A stretch of 64,000 nt of DNA from RH-AL1 sp050013235 (lineage in GTDB: Bacteria; Pseudomonadota; Alphaproteobacteria; Rhizobiales; Beijerinckiaceae): the NCBI GenBank assembly GCA_050013235.1, contig JBEKFQ010000005.1, forward strand, positions 35,037-99,036, written 5' to 3'. The position numbers and the translations under genes were made by a program. Below the pieces are notes generated by a model. It worked only from the letters and a program-made list of their open reading frames with translations, did not search any database and was not told the origin of the DNA. Shown piece after piece: positions 1-8,819 of this stretch; the stretch's first letter is position 1, and each line of letters starts with the position of its first letter.

Positions 1-776
1 TTGGAGCCAGCGGGAATCCCGAGCTCGACCGGGTTTTCGAGCGTCGGCACGTTCACCTTGGCGCCGAGCACGGCCTCGTAAAGGGTGATCGGCAGATCGA
101 GCCGGAGGTCGCGGCCTTCGACCCGGAAAAACGGATGTTTGGCGATATGCACGGTCACGATGGCATCGCCCGGCGGGCCGCCTTGCGGGCTGGGCTGACC
201 CTGGCCTTTGAGACGAATCTGCTTGCCCTCCTCGATCCCGGCTGGCACCGAGATTTCGAGATCGCGGCCTGTCGGCAGGCTGACACGGACGTTGGCGCCA
301 TGCACGCTGTCCGCGAGCCCGACGCTCACACTGGCCTGAACGTCTTCACCCCTGACCGGCGCATGAGCCTGCCCGCCCGGATGGCGCGTGCCAGCCCGGC
401 CGCCAAAGAGATCAGCGAAAATATCGCCGGGATCAAAGCCTTGCGCACCGCCGCGGCCCGGACGGCCGCCGAAATTGAATTCGAAATGTTCGGCGCCCGC
501 CCCCGCGTGGCGCGGACCGGTTCCGCCCGAAAAGCCTTCGAAGCCTTGAAACTTCGGTTTGCCCTCGGCATCGATTTCCCCGCGATCGAAAGCGCCGCGC
601 TTTTTCTCGTCGCCGAGAATTTCATAAGCGGCGCTCGCCTCGGAGAATTTCTCTTTGGCCCTGGCTTCGGTGCTTTGGTCGGGGTGATATTTCTTGGCCA
701 GCCTGCGAAAGGCTTTTTTGATATCGGCCGCCGTTGCGCCCTTGGGAACGCCCAAAATTAAATAAGGATCACGCAT
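1..776 (-). CDS. DnaJ-class J-domain co-chaperone without zinc finger (CbpA-like), 3' end cut by window
   Basis: Reading the minus strand from the ATG at 774-776 gives an N-terminal J domain starting MRDPYLILGV with the HPD tripeptide at residues 31-33. A Gly/Phe-rich linker follows, and then the C-terminal substrate-binding domain begins directly. No CxxCxGxG zinc-finger repeats are seen, so this is a class B (CbpA/DnaJ2-like) Hsp40 that would stimulate DnaK ATPase. The frame is open to base 1, so about 258 codons are visible and the C-terminus lies outside the window. The gene is transcribed away from the lipoprotein/pdxH region. Family assignment is firm; the exact paralogue is not. Confidence 0.9.
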   Translation of the reverse strand, partial: MRDPYLILGVPKGATAADIKKAFRRLAKKYHPDQSTEARAKEKFSEASAAYEILGDEKKRGAFDRGEIDAEGKPKFQGFEGFSGGTGPRHAGAGAEHFEFNFGGRPGRGGAQGFDPGDIFADLFGGRAGTRHPGGQAHAPVRGEDVQASVSVGLADSVHGANVRVSLPTGRDLEISVPAGIEEGKQIRLKGQGQPSPQGGPPGDAIVTVHIAKHPFFRVEGRDLRLDLPITLYEAVLGAKVNVPTLENPVELGIPAGS

Positions 777-914
777 TTCTAAAGAGCCCACTCCACCGCC
801 TGCCCACCTTCGCCCGGATTACCCAGCGCGAAACACCCATCGAGGCGCAGGCGTATGTCTCGGCTATCATGTGGGAAGTCATACGAAAGCCGCAAGACGG
901 CAGGCCTCGCTTGC

Positions 915-1403
915 TCAACTCTTACCCAGCTCTTTGCGATCGGTCACGATCCAATTGGCGCTGCCCGTCGCCGTGCAAGCTTTGCCCTGACTTTCCGTCG
1001 CCACGCCATCGTGGACCATCGTCTCGACGAAGGGGCGGCAAATCCTGGCATCGGCGGGATAGGCGGGCCCCGAAGGCTTAAACGTGCCTTTGTCGCCGCT
1101 GGCAGGGTCGTCCCACGTTACCGCCGTTCCCGCGCCCTGGAGATCGAGAGCCGTCGCCAAGGCGGCTTTCGCGCGGCGCTGATCCTCCTCGTCCCGCAAG
1201 AGGCCCGGCCGTGGCTTGACCGACCCCGTGACATCTTCGCTTTGCGGCACCATGGACGCGATCGGATAGGAAACGGCGCAGCCGCCAACCGGCAAAGCAA
1301 GGGCGGCGCAACCCGCCAGTGCGGCGCAACGGCACAAGCGCAAAGAGCCACTTACCCCTACCAGGACGCCTCCTGCTGCGCTATGTTGAGTGGACTGTTG
1401 CAC
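915..1403 (-). CDS. RT0821/Lpp0805-type surface lipoprotein
   Basis: This is a short exported protein of up to 162 residues. A hydrophobic Ala/Leu segment is followed by a lipobox-like VGGC, so the mature protein is probably a lipidated outer-membrane or periplasmic protein. The rest matches the small rhizobial surface-antigen family: a Thr-Gly-Ser segment, a WDDP..G..G motif, a conserved CR.FV stretch and a late Cys before a Trp. It is divergent from pdxH, as in many Hyphomicrobiales. Function is unknown. The first in-frame start is GTG at 1403 and the real start may be one of the TTG codons about 25 codons later, because the N-terminal 20 residues do not look like a signal peptide n-region. 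Confidence 0.7.
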   Translation of the reverse strand: MQQSTQHSAAGGVLVGVSGSLRLCRCAALAGCAALALPVGGCAVSYPIASMVPQSEDVTGSVKPRPGLLRDEEDQRRAKAALATALDLQGAGTAVTWDDPASGDKGTFKPSGPAYPADARICRPFVETMVHDGVATESQGKACTATGSANWIVTDRKELGKS

Positions 1404-1444
1404 AAACGCACCGGGCCAGAAAAAACTCTCAGCGGGATACTAAC

Positions 1445-2059
1445 GTGAACCAGTTAAAGAGCCGTGACTTCGAGCTGGCCGAGGATCCGTTTATCTTATT
1501 TGACGCATGGCTGGACGAGGCCACCGCAAGCGAACCGAACGATCCCATCGCCATGGCCCTTGCCACCGTCGATGCCACCGGCTTGCCGGACGTCCGCATC
1601 GTCCTGATGAAGGGCGTGGACGAGCGAGGGTTCGTCTTCTACACGAATTTCGAGAGCAAGAAGGCCGAGGAGTTGCGGGGCTCGATGAAGGCAGCCGCGC
1701 TGTTTCATTGGAAAAGCCTCCGGCGGCAAGTCCGCATCCGCGGGCCGATCGAACAGGTGACGGAGGCGGAAGGCGACGCTTATTTCGCCAGCCGCCCGAG
1801 GCCGAGCCGGCTCGGCGCCTGGGCCAGCCGGCAGTCGCGCCCCCTGGAAAGCCGGGCGGTCCTGGAACAGTCCTTCGCGGAAGCCAATGCGCGCTTTCCC
1901 GGCCCGGACATTCCCCGTCCGCCTTATTGGAGCGGGTACCGGATCAAGCCGCTTTCCATTGAATTCTGGCGCGATGGAGCGCACAGGCTGCACGACCGCA
2001 TCCAATTTTCACGATCGGGGGTCGAGGAAAATTGGAGGAAGCAGCGGCTTTATCCGTGA
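1445..2059 (+). CDS. pdxH: Pyridoxamine/pyridoxine 5'-phosphate oxidase
   Basis: FMN-dependent enzyme that oxidises PNP/PMP to pyridoxal 5'-phosphate, the last step of B6 synthesis and salvage. The 204-residue product has the family pattern: an N-terminal DPF..F..W segment, the FMN-binding R.VL.KG..E.GFVFYTN block, a F.W..L.RQVR.RG strand, the S.RP..S.LGAW..QS block and the C-terminal E.W.....R.HDR...R..... W...RL.P signature. I chose GTG at 1445; the open frame continues upstream to 1319 but has no homology there. The stop overlaps the GTG of the NUDIX gene, so the two are probably translationally coupled. pdxJ lies at 36.5 kb in the same window. Confidence 0.95.
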   Translation: MNQLKSRDFELAEDPFILFDAWLDEATASEPNDPIAMALATVDATGLPDVRIVLMKGVDERGFVFYTNFESKKAEELRGSMKAAALFHWKSLRRQVRIRGPIEQVTEAEGDAYFASRPRPSRLGAWASRQSRPLESRAVLEQSFAEANARFPGPDIPRPPYWSGYRIKPLSIEFWRDGAHRLHDRIQFSRSGVEENWRKQRLYP

Positions 2060-2535
2060 GCGACAACCGGCTTTATCCCGTCCGCCCGCTGCTCGCCGCA
2101 AGCCTCGCGGTGTTCCGCGACAATCGCGTGTTGCTGGCGCAGCGCTTCGTGCCGCCGATGGAAAACCGCTTCACCTTACCCGGAGGTCTCGTCGAGCCCG
2201 GCGAGAGCTTGAGCGAGGCCGCCTTGCGCGAAATGCGCGAGGAAGTCGAGGTCGAGGCGCGGATCCTCGGCTTCAACCGTCATGTGGAGATCGTCGAGCG
2301 CGATCCCGATGGCGCGGTGAAACGCCATTATGTCATTGCCTCGTTCGTGGGGGCTTGGCTCGCCGGCGAAGGCGTCACCGGGCCTGAAGCTCAGGCCGTC
2401 GCCTGGGTGGACCGCGAAGGCCTGCGCGATTTCCCAGTCTCGGACCATCTCCTCCCGCTGCTCGATGCCGCCTGGGTGATCGCGGAACGCGCCGGGTTGA
2501 TCACCGCCACGCCAAGCCCCAGGAGCGCCGCGTGA
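2056..2535 (+). CDS. NUDIX hydrolase
   Basis: 159-residue NUDIX-fold pyrophosphohydrolase. The Nudix box is visible as G.....E.......REMREEVEV near residues 40-65, with the four catalytic Glu positions kept. The usual Gly near the end of the box is replaced by Glu. GTG at 2056 overlaps the pdxH stop (GTGA), and the protein then starts with the RLYP.RP.LA sequence typical of this rhizobial family. A TTG at 2032 is also in frame. Substrate is unknown (nucleoside diphosphate derivative, ADP-ribose or similar). The stop TGA overlaps the next ATG (TGATG), suggesting a coupled three-gene operon pdxH-NUDIX-TIGR02301. Confidence 0.88.
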   Translation: MSDNRLYPVRPLLAASLAVFRDNRVLLAQRFVPPMENRFTLPGGLVEPGESLSEAALREMREEVEVEARILGFNRHVEIVERDPDGAVKRHYVIASFVGAWLAGEGVTGPEAQAVAWVDREGLRDFPVSDHLLPLLDAAWVIAERAGLITATPSPRSAA

Positions 2536-3131
2536 TGCGGAGACGCGCTCTTGGAAATAATTTACTTTCAAGCCATTGCGGAAATATTCCGGGATCTGAT
2601 TCCCTTCCCCCTTGTGGGGAAGGGTTAGGGATGGGGGTTCTCTCCATCTGCTTCAATACGGAAGAGCACCACGAACCCCCACGCCCGACCTCTCCCCACA
2701 AGGGGGAGAGGAGCAGATCGCGGCGATCCATCGCTGCTCCAGCTTTCGCGGCAGTCTTCTGCCTCATGGCTCTCATGCCCGCCGCGCGGGCCGACCCTGC
2801 CCCTCCGCCGGCGGCCGTGATCGAAACCAAACCCTATGATCCGAGCTTGATGCGGCTTGCCGAAGTATTAGGCGCGCTCAGCTATTTGCGCGGCCTCTGC
2901 CGGGAGAAGGATGCCGCGGCATGGCACGCCCGGATGCAGGCTCTGCTCGAGGCCGAAGGCACGACGCCAGCCCGTAAGGACCATCTCGCCGGCGCCTTCA
3001 ACAGCGGCCTACAGGGTTATGCGCTCTCATACCGGACCTGCACGCCCAACGCGCGCGTGATCATCGACCGTTTTTTGAGCGAAGCCTCGCGCATCACCAA
3101 GTCACTCGAAAACCAATTTGGGCCGGGCTAA
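2535..3131 (+). CDS. TIGR02301 family exported protein with a repeat-derived N-terminus
   Basis: The region from about 2790 onward matches the TIGR02301 family of small exported rhizobial proteins: LAE.LGAL.YLRG.C, W...M.AL...E and F.RGLQ-like then YRTCTP motifs with two conserved Cys. Function is unknown. The predicted signal peptide is a hydrophobic stretch ending in AARA before DPAPPP. The coding region upstream of it runs in frame through the 125-bp palindromic repeat at 2594-2718. The start is uncertain: ATG 2535 overlaps the NUDIX stop (TGATG), and ATG 2631 lies inside the repeat after an AGGG. ATG 2766 would leave too little signal peptide. It converges on pyrC with a 4-bp overlap. Confidence 0.75.
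   Translation: MRRRALGNNLLSSHCGNIPGSDSLPPCGEGLGMGVLSICFNTEEHHEPPRPTSPHKGERSRSRRSIAAPAFAAVFCLMALMPAARADPAPPPAAVIETKPYDPSLMRLAEVLGALSYLRGLCREKDAAAWHARMQALLEAEGTTPARKDHLAGAFNSGLQGYALSYRTCTPNARVIIDRFLSEASRITKSLENQFGPG
2594..2718. repeat. Palindromic dispersed repeat, copy 1 (inside a coding region)
   Basis: Two arms of about 46 bp, 2594-2640 and 2673-2718, are inverted copies of each other around a 32-bp loop. Each arm itself holds a small hairpin of the type CCCTTCCCC-CTTGT-GGGGAAGGG. A second copy is at 58945-59068 between aspS and gatB, so this is a dispersed element in the genome. This copy is read in frame as the N-terminal part of the TIGR02301 protein. Confidence 0.85.
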
Positions 3132-4471
3132 GATACACCCTCCCTCGGCAGCGCCTCGGCAAAGCGCACGGCCTCGCCGCTGGAGGGCGCGGTCAACTCG
3201 CCCTCCCACATCACGCGGCGGCCCCGGACGAACGTGCCGACCGGCCAGCCCGTCACGCACTTGCCATCGTAAGGGGTCCAGGCCGAGCGCGAGGCGATCC
3301 AGCCATTGGTGATCGTGGCCTGACGCTTGAGATCGACGACGGTGAGATCGGCATCGTAGCCCACCGCGACCCGTCCCTTGCCCGCGATTTGAAACAGCCG
3401 CGCCGGCCCGGCGCTGGTCATGTCGACGAAACGCGCCAGACTGAGACGTCCCGCCGCGACGTGATCGAGCATGATCGGCACGAGCGTCTGCACGCCGGTC
3501 ATGCCCGAAGGGCTTTGCGGATAGGGCTTGGACTTTTCCTCCAACGTATGGGGCGCATGATCGGACCCCAGAATATCGGCGACTCCCTCCGCCAGCCCTT
3601 GCCAAATCCGCGCGCGATGCGTCTCGTCCCGCACCGGCGGATTCATCTGCAACAAGGTGCCGAGCCTGACGTAATCGGCGGCCGTCAGCGTCAGATGGTG
3701 CGGCGTGACCTCGCAGCTCGCGATATCCTTGTGATCCGCCAGAAACGCCATTTCCTCGCCCGTCGAAATATGCAGGACGTGAATGCGGGCGCCCTGCTCG
3801 CGCGCGACGCGCACCAGGCGTTGCGTGCAAAGCAAGGCCGCGAGCTCGTCGCGCCAGACCGGATGGCTCGAGGGATCCCCCGGCACGCGAAAATCCCGGC
3901 GTTCGCCCAGGCGGGCCTCATCCTCGGAATGAAACGCCGCGCGCCGCCGCGTGTTGGCGAGGATCGAGGCGACGCCGGCATCGTCCTCGACCAGTAGCGA
4001 GCCGGTCGACGAGCCCATGAACACTTTGATGCCGGCAGCGCCTGGCAGACGCTCCAGCTCCGCCACGGCATGGGCATTCTCGCGCGTGCCGCCGACCCAA
4101 AAGGCGAAATCGCAATGCATGCGGTGATGGCCGCGCCGCACTTTCTCCGCCAGCTCCGCCTCGCCGGTGGTCAGCGGATTGGTGTTGGGCATTTCGAATA
4201 CCGCCGTGACGCCCCCCATGACCGCCGCGCGCGATCCCGTTTCCAGATCCTCCTTGTGTTCGAGGCCCGGCTCGCGAAAATGCACCTGCGTGTCGATCAC
4301 GCCCGGCAGGATATGCAGGCCAGTCGCGTCGATCACCTCGCCCGCGCTCGCGGCCGAAAGCTGCCCGAGGGCCACGATCTTTCCGCCGGCGATGCCGATA
4401 TCCCGCGGCCCCGTTCCATCGTGATTGACGAGGATTCCGCCTTTGAGAAGAACATCAAAAATCTGAGACAC
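3128..4471 (-). CDS. pyrC: Dihydroorotase (class I amidohydrolase)
   Basis: Zinc amidohydrolase closing N-carbamoyl-aspartate to dihydroorotate in pyrimidine synthesis. The 447-residue product has the first metal motif as DTQVHFREPG, where class I enzymes have HxR. The later metal His residues are seen in H.LHIS and in the SDHAPH block, whose Asp is the catalytic base. The MPNTNP and KVFMGSS strands are also typical. The final third is the urease-like beta domain (A.GYDADLTVVDL). It could also be an allantoinase-like relative, but there is no ureide catabolic context. It is divergent from ygfZ with a 225-bp spacer. Confidence 0.88.
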   Translation of the reverse strand: MSQIFDVLLKGGILVNHDGTGPRDIGIAGGKIVALGQLSAASAGEVIDATGLHILPGVIDTQVHFREPGLEHKEDLETGSRAAVMGGVTAVFEMPNTNPLTTGEAELAEKVRRGHHRMHCDFAFWVGGTRENAHAVAELERLPGAAGIKVFMGSSTGSLLVEDDAGVASILANTRRRAAFHSEDEARLGERRDFRVPGDPSSHPVWRDELAALLCTQRLVRVAREQGARIHVLHISTGEEMAFLADHKDIASCEVTPHHLTLTAADYVRLGTLLQMNPPVRDETHRARIWQGLAEGVADILGSDHAPHTLEEKSKPYPQSPSGMTGVQTLVPIMLDHVAAGRLSLARFVDMTSAGPARLFQIAGKGRVAVGYDADLTVVDLKRQATITNGWIASRSAWTPYDGKCVTGWPVGTFVRGRRVMWEGELTAPSSGEAVRFAEALPREGVS

Positions 4472-4696
4472 CGGGCTCTCCTGCGGCGGCAGCGTGGATC
4501 GACTCTTGCCTGTCTAAAGTGCTTTCCACTTGGATCGCTCTCTTTATTAGCAGTTGCCGTATTTCCTCAATCACAAAAGTCTGCAACCGTCGTCGGCCAT
4601 GCCGATGGAGTGCGTCATCCTGCCTTCGCCAGTTGATGTGCCGTCCAAAATCCTCCACATCGTGAGAAAACCAACAGAGAAAGTCGAGATCACGAC

Positions 4697-5557
4697 ATGA
4701 CCCAGTGCCTGCTGAGCGATCGCGGCGTGATTGCCGTGACGGGCGAGGACGCGGAAAGCTTTTTGAACCGCATGTTCACGAATAGCGTGCTCGACATGCG
4801 GCCGGGCTCCGCGCGCTTTGCCGCTTTGCTCTCCCCGCAAGGCAAGCTCTTGTTCGATTTCTTCGTCCTTCGCCAAGCCGATGGATTTCTCTTGGATTGC
4901 GTGAAGGACCAAGCGGCGGAGCTGGCCAAAAGACTCACGATGTTCAAGCTGCGGGCGAAGGTAGCGATCATTGATCGCTCGCCCGAGCTTGGCGTGGCCG
5001 CGGTTTGGGACAGCGTCTTGATGGAAGCGCCAGGGCCGGCCTTTCGCGATCCCCGCCATAATGGGCTGGGCTATCGCATCGTCGCCGGGCACGAGGCGCT
5101 CAGCACCCTCGAAGATGCGGGCGGGGACTACGAGGACCATCGGATCGCGCTCGGGATTCCCAAAGGCGGCGTGGATTTCCCTTATGGGGACACATTCGTG
5201 CATGACGCCAATATGGACCTGCTGCATGGCGTCGATTTCAACAAGGGCTGCTATGTCGGCCAAGAAGTCGTCTCGCGCGTGCATCACCGCAATTCAGCGC
5301 GAAAGCGCGTGGCGCGGCTGCAATTTTCCGGTAAAGTTCCGGCGCCCGGGGCGAATGTCCAAGCCGGCGAGACAGCGCTCGGCACGCTGACTTCCGTGAG
5401 CGGCGAGACCGGTCTCGCCACTCTGCGGATCGACCGCTTGGCGGAGGCCGGGACAGCGGGTATTCCTGTTACCGTGGAAGACGTACGCGTCGCGGCCATT
5501 GCCCTGCCCAGCGTCAGCGAAATCGAACCGCCCGCCTATGCCCAAGATCTCTATTGA
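4697..5557 (+). CDS. ygfZ: YgfZ/GcvT-domain folate-binding iron-sulfur repair protein
   Basis: 286-residue GcvT-like protein that helps synthesis or repair of Fe-S clusters in a folate-dependent manner. The diagnostic K-G-C-Y-x-G-Q-E motif is at about residues 183-190 with the functional Cys at 185. The N-terminus has the F.N.M.TN.......G...ALLSPQGK.L.DF pattern of the family, and the C-terminal beta-barrel carries a G..G..TS.....GLA segment. The tag gene starts inside its last 20 bp, so the two are likely one transcript. Confidence 0.92.
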   Translation: MTQCLLSDRGVIAVTGEDAESFLNRMFTNSVLDMRPGSARFAALLSPQGKLLFDFFVLRQADGFLLDCVKDQAAELAKRLTMFKLRAKVAIIDRSPELGVAAVWDSVLMEAPGPAFRDPRHNGLGYRIVAGHEALSTLEDAGGDYEDHRIALGIPKGGVDFPYGDTFVHDANMDLLHGVDFNKGCYVGQEVVSRVHHRNSARKRVARLQFSGKVPAPGANVQAGETALGTLTSVSGETGLATLRIDRLAEAGTAGIPVTVEDVRVAAIALPSVSEIEPPAYAQDLY

Positions 5558-6137
5558 TTCGACACCCTGCCGCTGCGCCTGGTGCGGCACGGACCCGCTC
5601 TATGTCGCCTATCACGACGAGGAATGGGGCGTGCCGGAATATGATGGCCGCGCTCTGTTCGAAAAGCTGGTCCTCGACGGGTTTCAGGCCGGGCTTTCCT
5701 GGATCACGATTTTGCGCAAGCGCGAAGCCTTCCGGACGGCCTTCGATCAATTCGATCCCGAAATCATCGCCCGCTACGACGCGGACAAACTGGCCGCTCT
5801 CATGGGCAATGCCGGGATCGTGCGCAACCGGGCGAAAATCGAGGGCGCGGTCGCCTCGGCCCGCGCCTATCTCGCGCTCAGCGGCGCGGAGCCTTTTTCG
5901 GATTTGATCTGGGGCTTTTTCGACGGCGTGCCCCTGCGCAACAAATTCGCCAGCCATGCCGAGATCCCCGCGGCCACGCCGCTCTCCACGGCGCTTTCGA
6001 AAGAGCTGAAACGCCGTGGCTTCGGCTTCTGCGGCCCAACAATCGTCTATGCCTTCGCCCAGGCCTGCGGGTTGATCAACGATCACGTCGAGACGTGTTT
6101 TCGCGGCGAGGAATGCGCCGGGATGGCGCGGCGATAA
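5538..6137 (+). CDS. tag: DNA-3-methyladenine glycosylase I
   Basis: Base-excision repair enzyme removing 3-methyladenine. The 199-residue protein starts MPKISIDSTPCRCAWCG. The zinc ligands known for E. coli Tag are matched: Cys in the CAWCG segment, His in YHDEEWG, and His and Cys in the C-terminal INDHVETC. The active-site helix LVLDGFQAGLSW has Asp where E. coli has catalytic Glu38, a conservative change common in alphaproteobacterial homologues. ATG 5538 overlaps the end of ygfZ by 20 bp. The gene is followed by a strong hairpin facing clpA. Confidence 0.95.
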   Translation: MPKISIDSTPCRCAWCGTDPLYVAYHDEEWGVPEYDGRALFEKLVLDGFQAGLSWITILRKREAFRTAFDQFDPEIIARYDADKLAALMGNAGIVRNRAKIEGAVASARAYLALSGAEPFSDLIWGFFDGVPLRNKFASHAEIPAATPLSTALSKELKRRGFGFCGPTIVYAFAQACGLINDHVETCFRGEECAGMARR

Positions 6138-6140
6138 TGT

Positions 6141-6196
6141 AGGCCGTCCTTGCGAGCGAAGCGCGGATTGCTTCGCTTCGCTCGCAAGGACGGCCT
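6141..6196. terminator. Long hairpin between convergent tag and clpA (dispersed-repeat sequence)
   Basis: Arms AGGCCGTCCTTGCGAGCGAA.. and its reverse complement (about 23 bp each) flank a short loop. It lies between two convergent genes and probably ends both transcripts. There is no long T tract on either side. The arm contains the ttgcgagcgaagcg word that is a widespread dispersed repeat in alphaproteobacterial genomes. Confidence 0.7.
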
Positions 6197-6249
6197 CGGT
6201 ACAACGGGAAAAGGGACAGCTACGTCCCTTTCCCTGGTCTCGGTAAATC

Positions 6250-8808
6250 TCAGTGCTTCAGCGGAAAATCCGGAACGATACGGCCTGATTTGGCCGGCTC
6301 CTCGGTCTCGGCGACGGCTTCGGTGGGCTCGCCCACCTCGTCGTCGTCCGCATCGGCTGGGGCCACGAGATCGTCGTCGAGCTCGGGGTCGTCGCCGCCA
6401 TCCTCGCCCTTCAAGCGGCGCGCCTTGGCGCGGCGCACTTCGGGCTCCGCGCGGACGCGCTTCTTGCCGGCCTCGACAATATCGCGCTCGGGACGCGGCA
6501 AAACCGGGCCTTCGGGGAAGACGAAGCCGAGTTTCTTCACGCCCTCGTCGTCCGTCGTCACCATCACGCGGACGGTGCCGCCGTTTTTCAGGCGGCCGAA
6601 GAGAACTTCGTCGGCGAGAGGCGTCTTGATCGTCTGCTGGATCACGCGGGCCATCGGGCGGGCGCCCATATGCTCGTCGTAACCATGCTCGACGAGCCAA
6701 GCGCGCGCCTCGTCGGTCAGTTCGATCGTCACGTTGCGGTCGGCGAGTTGCGCCTCGAGCTGCATGATGAACTTATCGACGACCTTGACGATCACTTCCG
6801 GCGGCAGGTGGCTGAAGGAAACGATCGAATCCAGCCGGTTGCGGAATTCCGGCGTGAACAGCTTGTTGATCGCCTCCTTATCCTCGCCTTCCCGCTTGTT
6901 GCGGGTGAACCCGAAGGCGGATTTGGCCATGTCGGCCGCGCCCGCATTGGTGGTCATGATGAGGATCACATTGCGGAAATCGATCTGCTTGCCATTGTGA
7001 TCGGTCAGCTTGCCGTGATCCATGACCTGCAGAAGGATATTATAGAGATCGGGATGCGCCTTCTCGATCTCGTCGAGCAGCAACACGCAATGGGGATGCT
7101 GATCGATGGCATCGGTGAGCAAGCCACCCTGATCGAAACCGACATAGCCGGGCGGCGCGCCGATGAGCCTCGAGATCGTGTGCCGCTCCATATATTCCGA
7201 CATGTCGAAGCGCACGAGTTCGACGCCGAGGCTGACGGCGAGTTGACGCGCCACTTCGGTCTTGCCGACGCCGGTCGGACCGGAGAAGAGATAGCTGCCG
7301 ATCGGCTTTTCGCCATCGCGCAAACCCGCCCGGGCCAGCTTGATCGCCGAGGTGAGAGCCTCGATGGCCTTGTTTTGACCGTAGACCACGCGCTCCAAGG
7401 TCTCGGTCAGATGCTGAAGCACCTCGACATCGTCCTTCGAGACGGTTTTGGGCGGAATCCGCGCCATGGTCGCGATGGTCGCCTCGATCTCCTTGATGCC
7501 GATCGTCTTCTTGCGCTTGGGCTCGGGCAGCAGCATTTGACTGGCGCCGGTCTCGTCGATCACGTCGATCGCCTTGTCCGGCAGCTTGCGGTCGTGGATA
7601 TAGCGGGCGGACAGTTCGACAGCCGCCTTCACCGCCTCGTTGGTATATTTGACCTTATGGAATTCCTCGAAATAGGGCTTGAGACCCTTGAGGATTTCAA
7701 TCGCATCCGGCACCGACGGCTCGTTGACGTCGATCTTCTGAAAGCGCCGGACCAAGGCCCGGTCCTTTTCGAAATATTGGCGATATTCCTTGTAGGTCGT
7801 CGAGCCGATACAGCGCAGGGTGCCCTGCGCCAGCGCCGGCTTCAAAAGGTTCGAGGCATCCATCGCTCCGCCGGACGTTGCGCCCGCGCCGATCACCGTG
7901 TGGATTTCGTCGATGAAGAGAATCGCTTTTTTGTGGTTCTCGATTTCCTTCATGACCTGCTTGAGGCGCTCCTCGAAATCGCCGCGATAGCGGGTGCCCG
8001 CCAGCAACGTACCCATGTCGAGCGCGAAGACGGTCGCCTCCGCCAGAACTTCCGGCACTTCGTTCCTGACGATCTTGCGCGCCAAACCTTCCGCTATCGC
8101 GGTCTTGCCGACGCCAGGATCGCCGACCAGCAGCGGGTTGTTCTTGTGGCGGCGGCAGAGCACTTGGATCGTGCGCTGCACCTCGTTCTCGCGGCCGATC
8201 AGAGGATCGATCCGCCCATCCCGCGCCTTCTTGTTGAGATTGACGCAATACGCGTCGAGCGCGCCCTCTTTCTTCTTGGCCTCGCCCGGTTCCTTGCCGT
8301 CCTTCCCCTCGCGGCCCTCGTTCTCGTCCTCGGCGCCGCGCGGCCCCTTGGAGGGGTCGGAGAGGCCCGGCCGCTTGGCAATGCCGTGGCTGATGTAATT
8401 GACCGCGTCGTAGCGGGTCATGTCCTGCTCTTGCAGGAAATAGGCGGCATGGCTCTCGCGCTCGGCGAAAATGGCGACCAGCACGTTGGCGCCCGTCACT
8501 TCCTCGCGGCCGGAGGATTGCACGTGAATCACGGCACGTTGAATGACGCGCTGAAAGCCCGCCGTCGGCTTGGCGTCCTCGCGGCCATCGCTCACGAGAT
8601 TATCGAGTTCTTGATCGATATATTCGCGGAGATTCTTCTTGAGCAGATCGAGATCGATCGAACAGGCCCGCAAGACCGCCGCCGCTTCCGCATCGTCCGT
8701 CAGACTGAGAAGCAAATGCTCCAAGGTCGCGTATTCGTGGTGCCGCTCATTGGCGACAGCCAGCGCCCGGTGCAGGGATTGCTCGAGATTGCGGGAGAAG
8801 GACGGCAT
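6250..8808 (-). CDS. clpA: ATP-dependent Clp protease ATP-binding subunit ClpA
   Basis: AAA+ unfoldase that feeds substrates, including N-degron clients brought by ClpS, into ClpP. The 852-residue protein has an N-terminal Clp_N repeat domain, a charged Glu/Lys/Gly linker around residues 150-180, and Walker A GDPGVGKT at about 229 with DEIH. A second Walker A, GPTGVGKT, is at about 510 with a LLDEIEKAH Walker B. The start MPSFSRNLEQ at 8808 is preferred over an upstream in-frame start inside the clpS spacer. The C-terminus carries roughly 100 extra residues compared with E. coli ClpA (758 aa), ending in an acidic tail. clpS lies 11 bp upstream, in one operon. Confidence 0.97.
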   Translation of the reverse strand: MPSFSRNLEQSLHRALAVANERHHEYATLEHLLLSLTDDAEAAAVLRACSIDLDLLKKNLREYIDQELDNLVSDGREDAKPTAGFQRVIQRAVIHVQSSGREEVTGANVLVAIFAERESHAAYFLQEQDMTRYDAVNYISHGIAKRPGLSDPSKGPRGAEDENEGREGKDGKEPGEAKKKEGALDAYCVNLNKKARDGRIDPLIGRENEVQRTIQVLCRRHKNNPLLVGDPGVGKTAIAEGLARKIVRNEVPEVLAEATVFALDMGTLLAGTRYRGDFEERLKQVMKEIENHKKAILFIDEIHTVIGAGATSGGAMDASNLLKPALAQGTLRCIGSTTYKEYRQYFEKDRALVRRFQKIDVNEPSVPDAIEILKGLKPYFEEFHKVKYTNEAVKAAVELSARYIHDRKLPDKAIDVIDETGASQMLLPEPKRKKTIGIKEIEATIATMARIPPKTVSKDDVEVLQHLTETLERVVYGQNKAIEALTSAIKLARAGLRDGEKPIGSYLFSGPTGVGKTEVARQLAVSLGVELVRFDMSEYMERHTISRLIGAPPGYVGFDQGGLLTDAIDQHPHCVLLLDEIEKAHPDLYNILLQVMDHGKLTDHNGKQIDFRNVILIMTTNAGAADMAKSAFGFTRNKREGEDKEAINKLFTPEFRNRLDSIVSFSHLPPEVIVKVVDKFIMQLEAQLADRNVTIELTDEARAWLVEHGYDEHMGARPMARVIQQTIKTPLADEVLFGRLKNGGTVRVMVTTDDEGVKKLGFVFPEGPVLPRPERDIVEAGKKRVRAEPEVRRAKARRLKGEDGGDDPELDDDLVAPADADDDEVGEPTEAVAETEEPAKSGRIVPDFPLKH

Positions 8809-8819
8809 GGCTTCTACCT

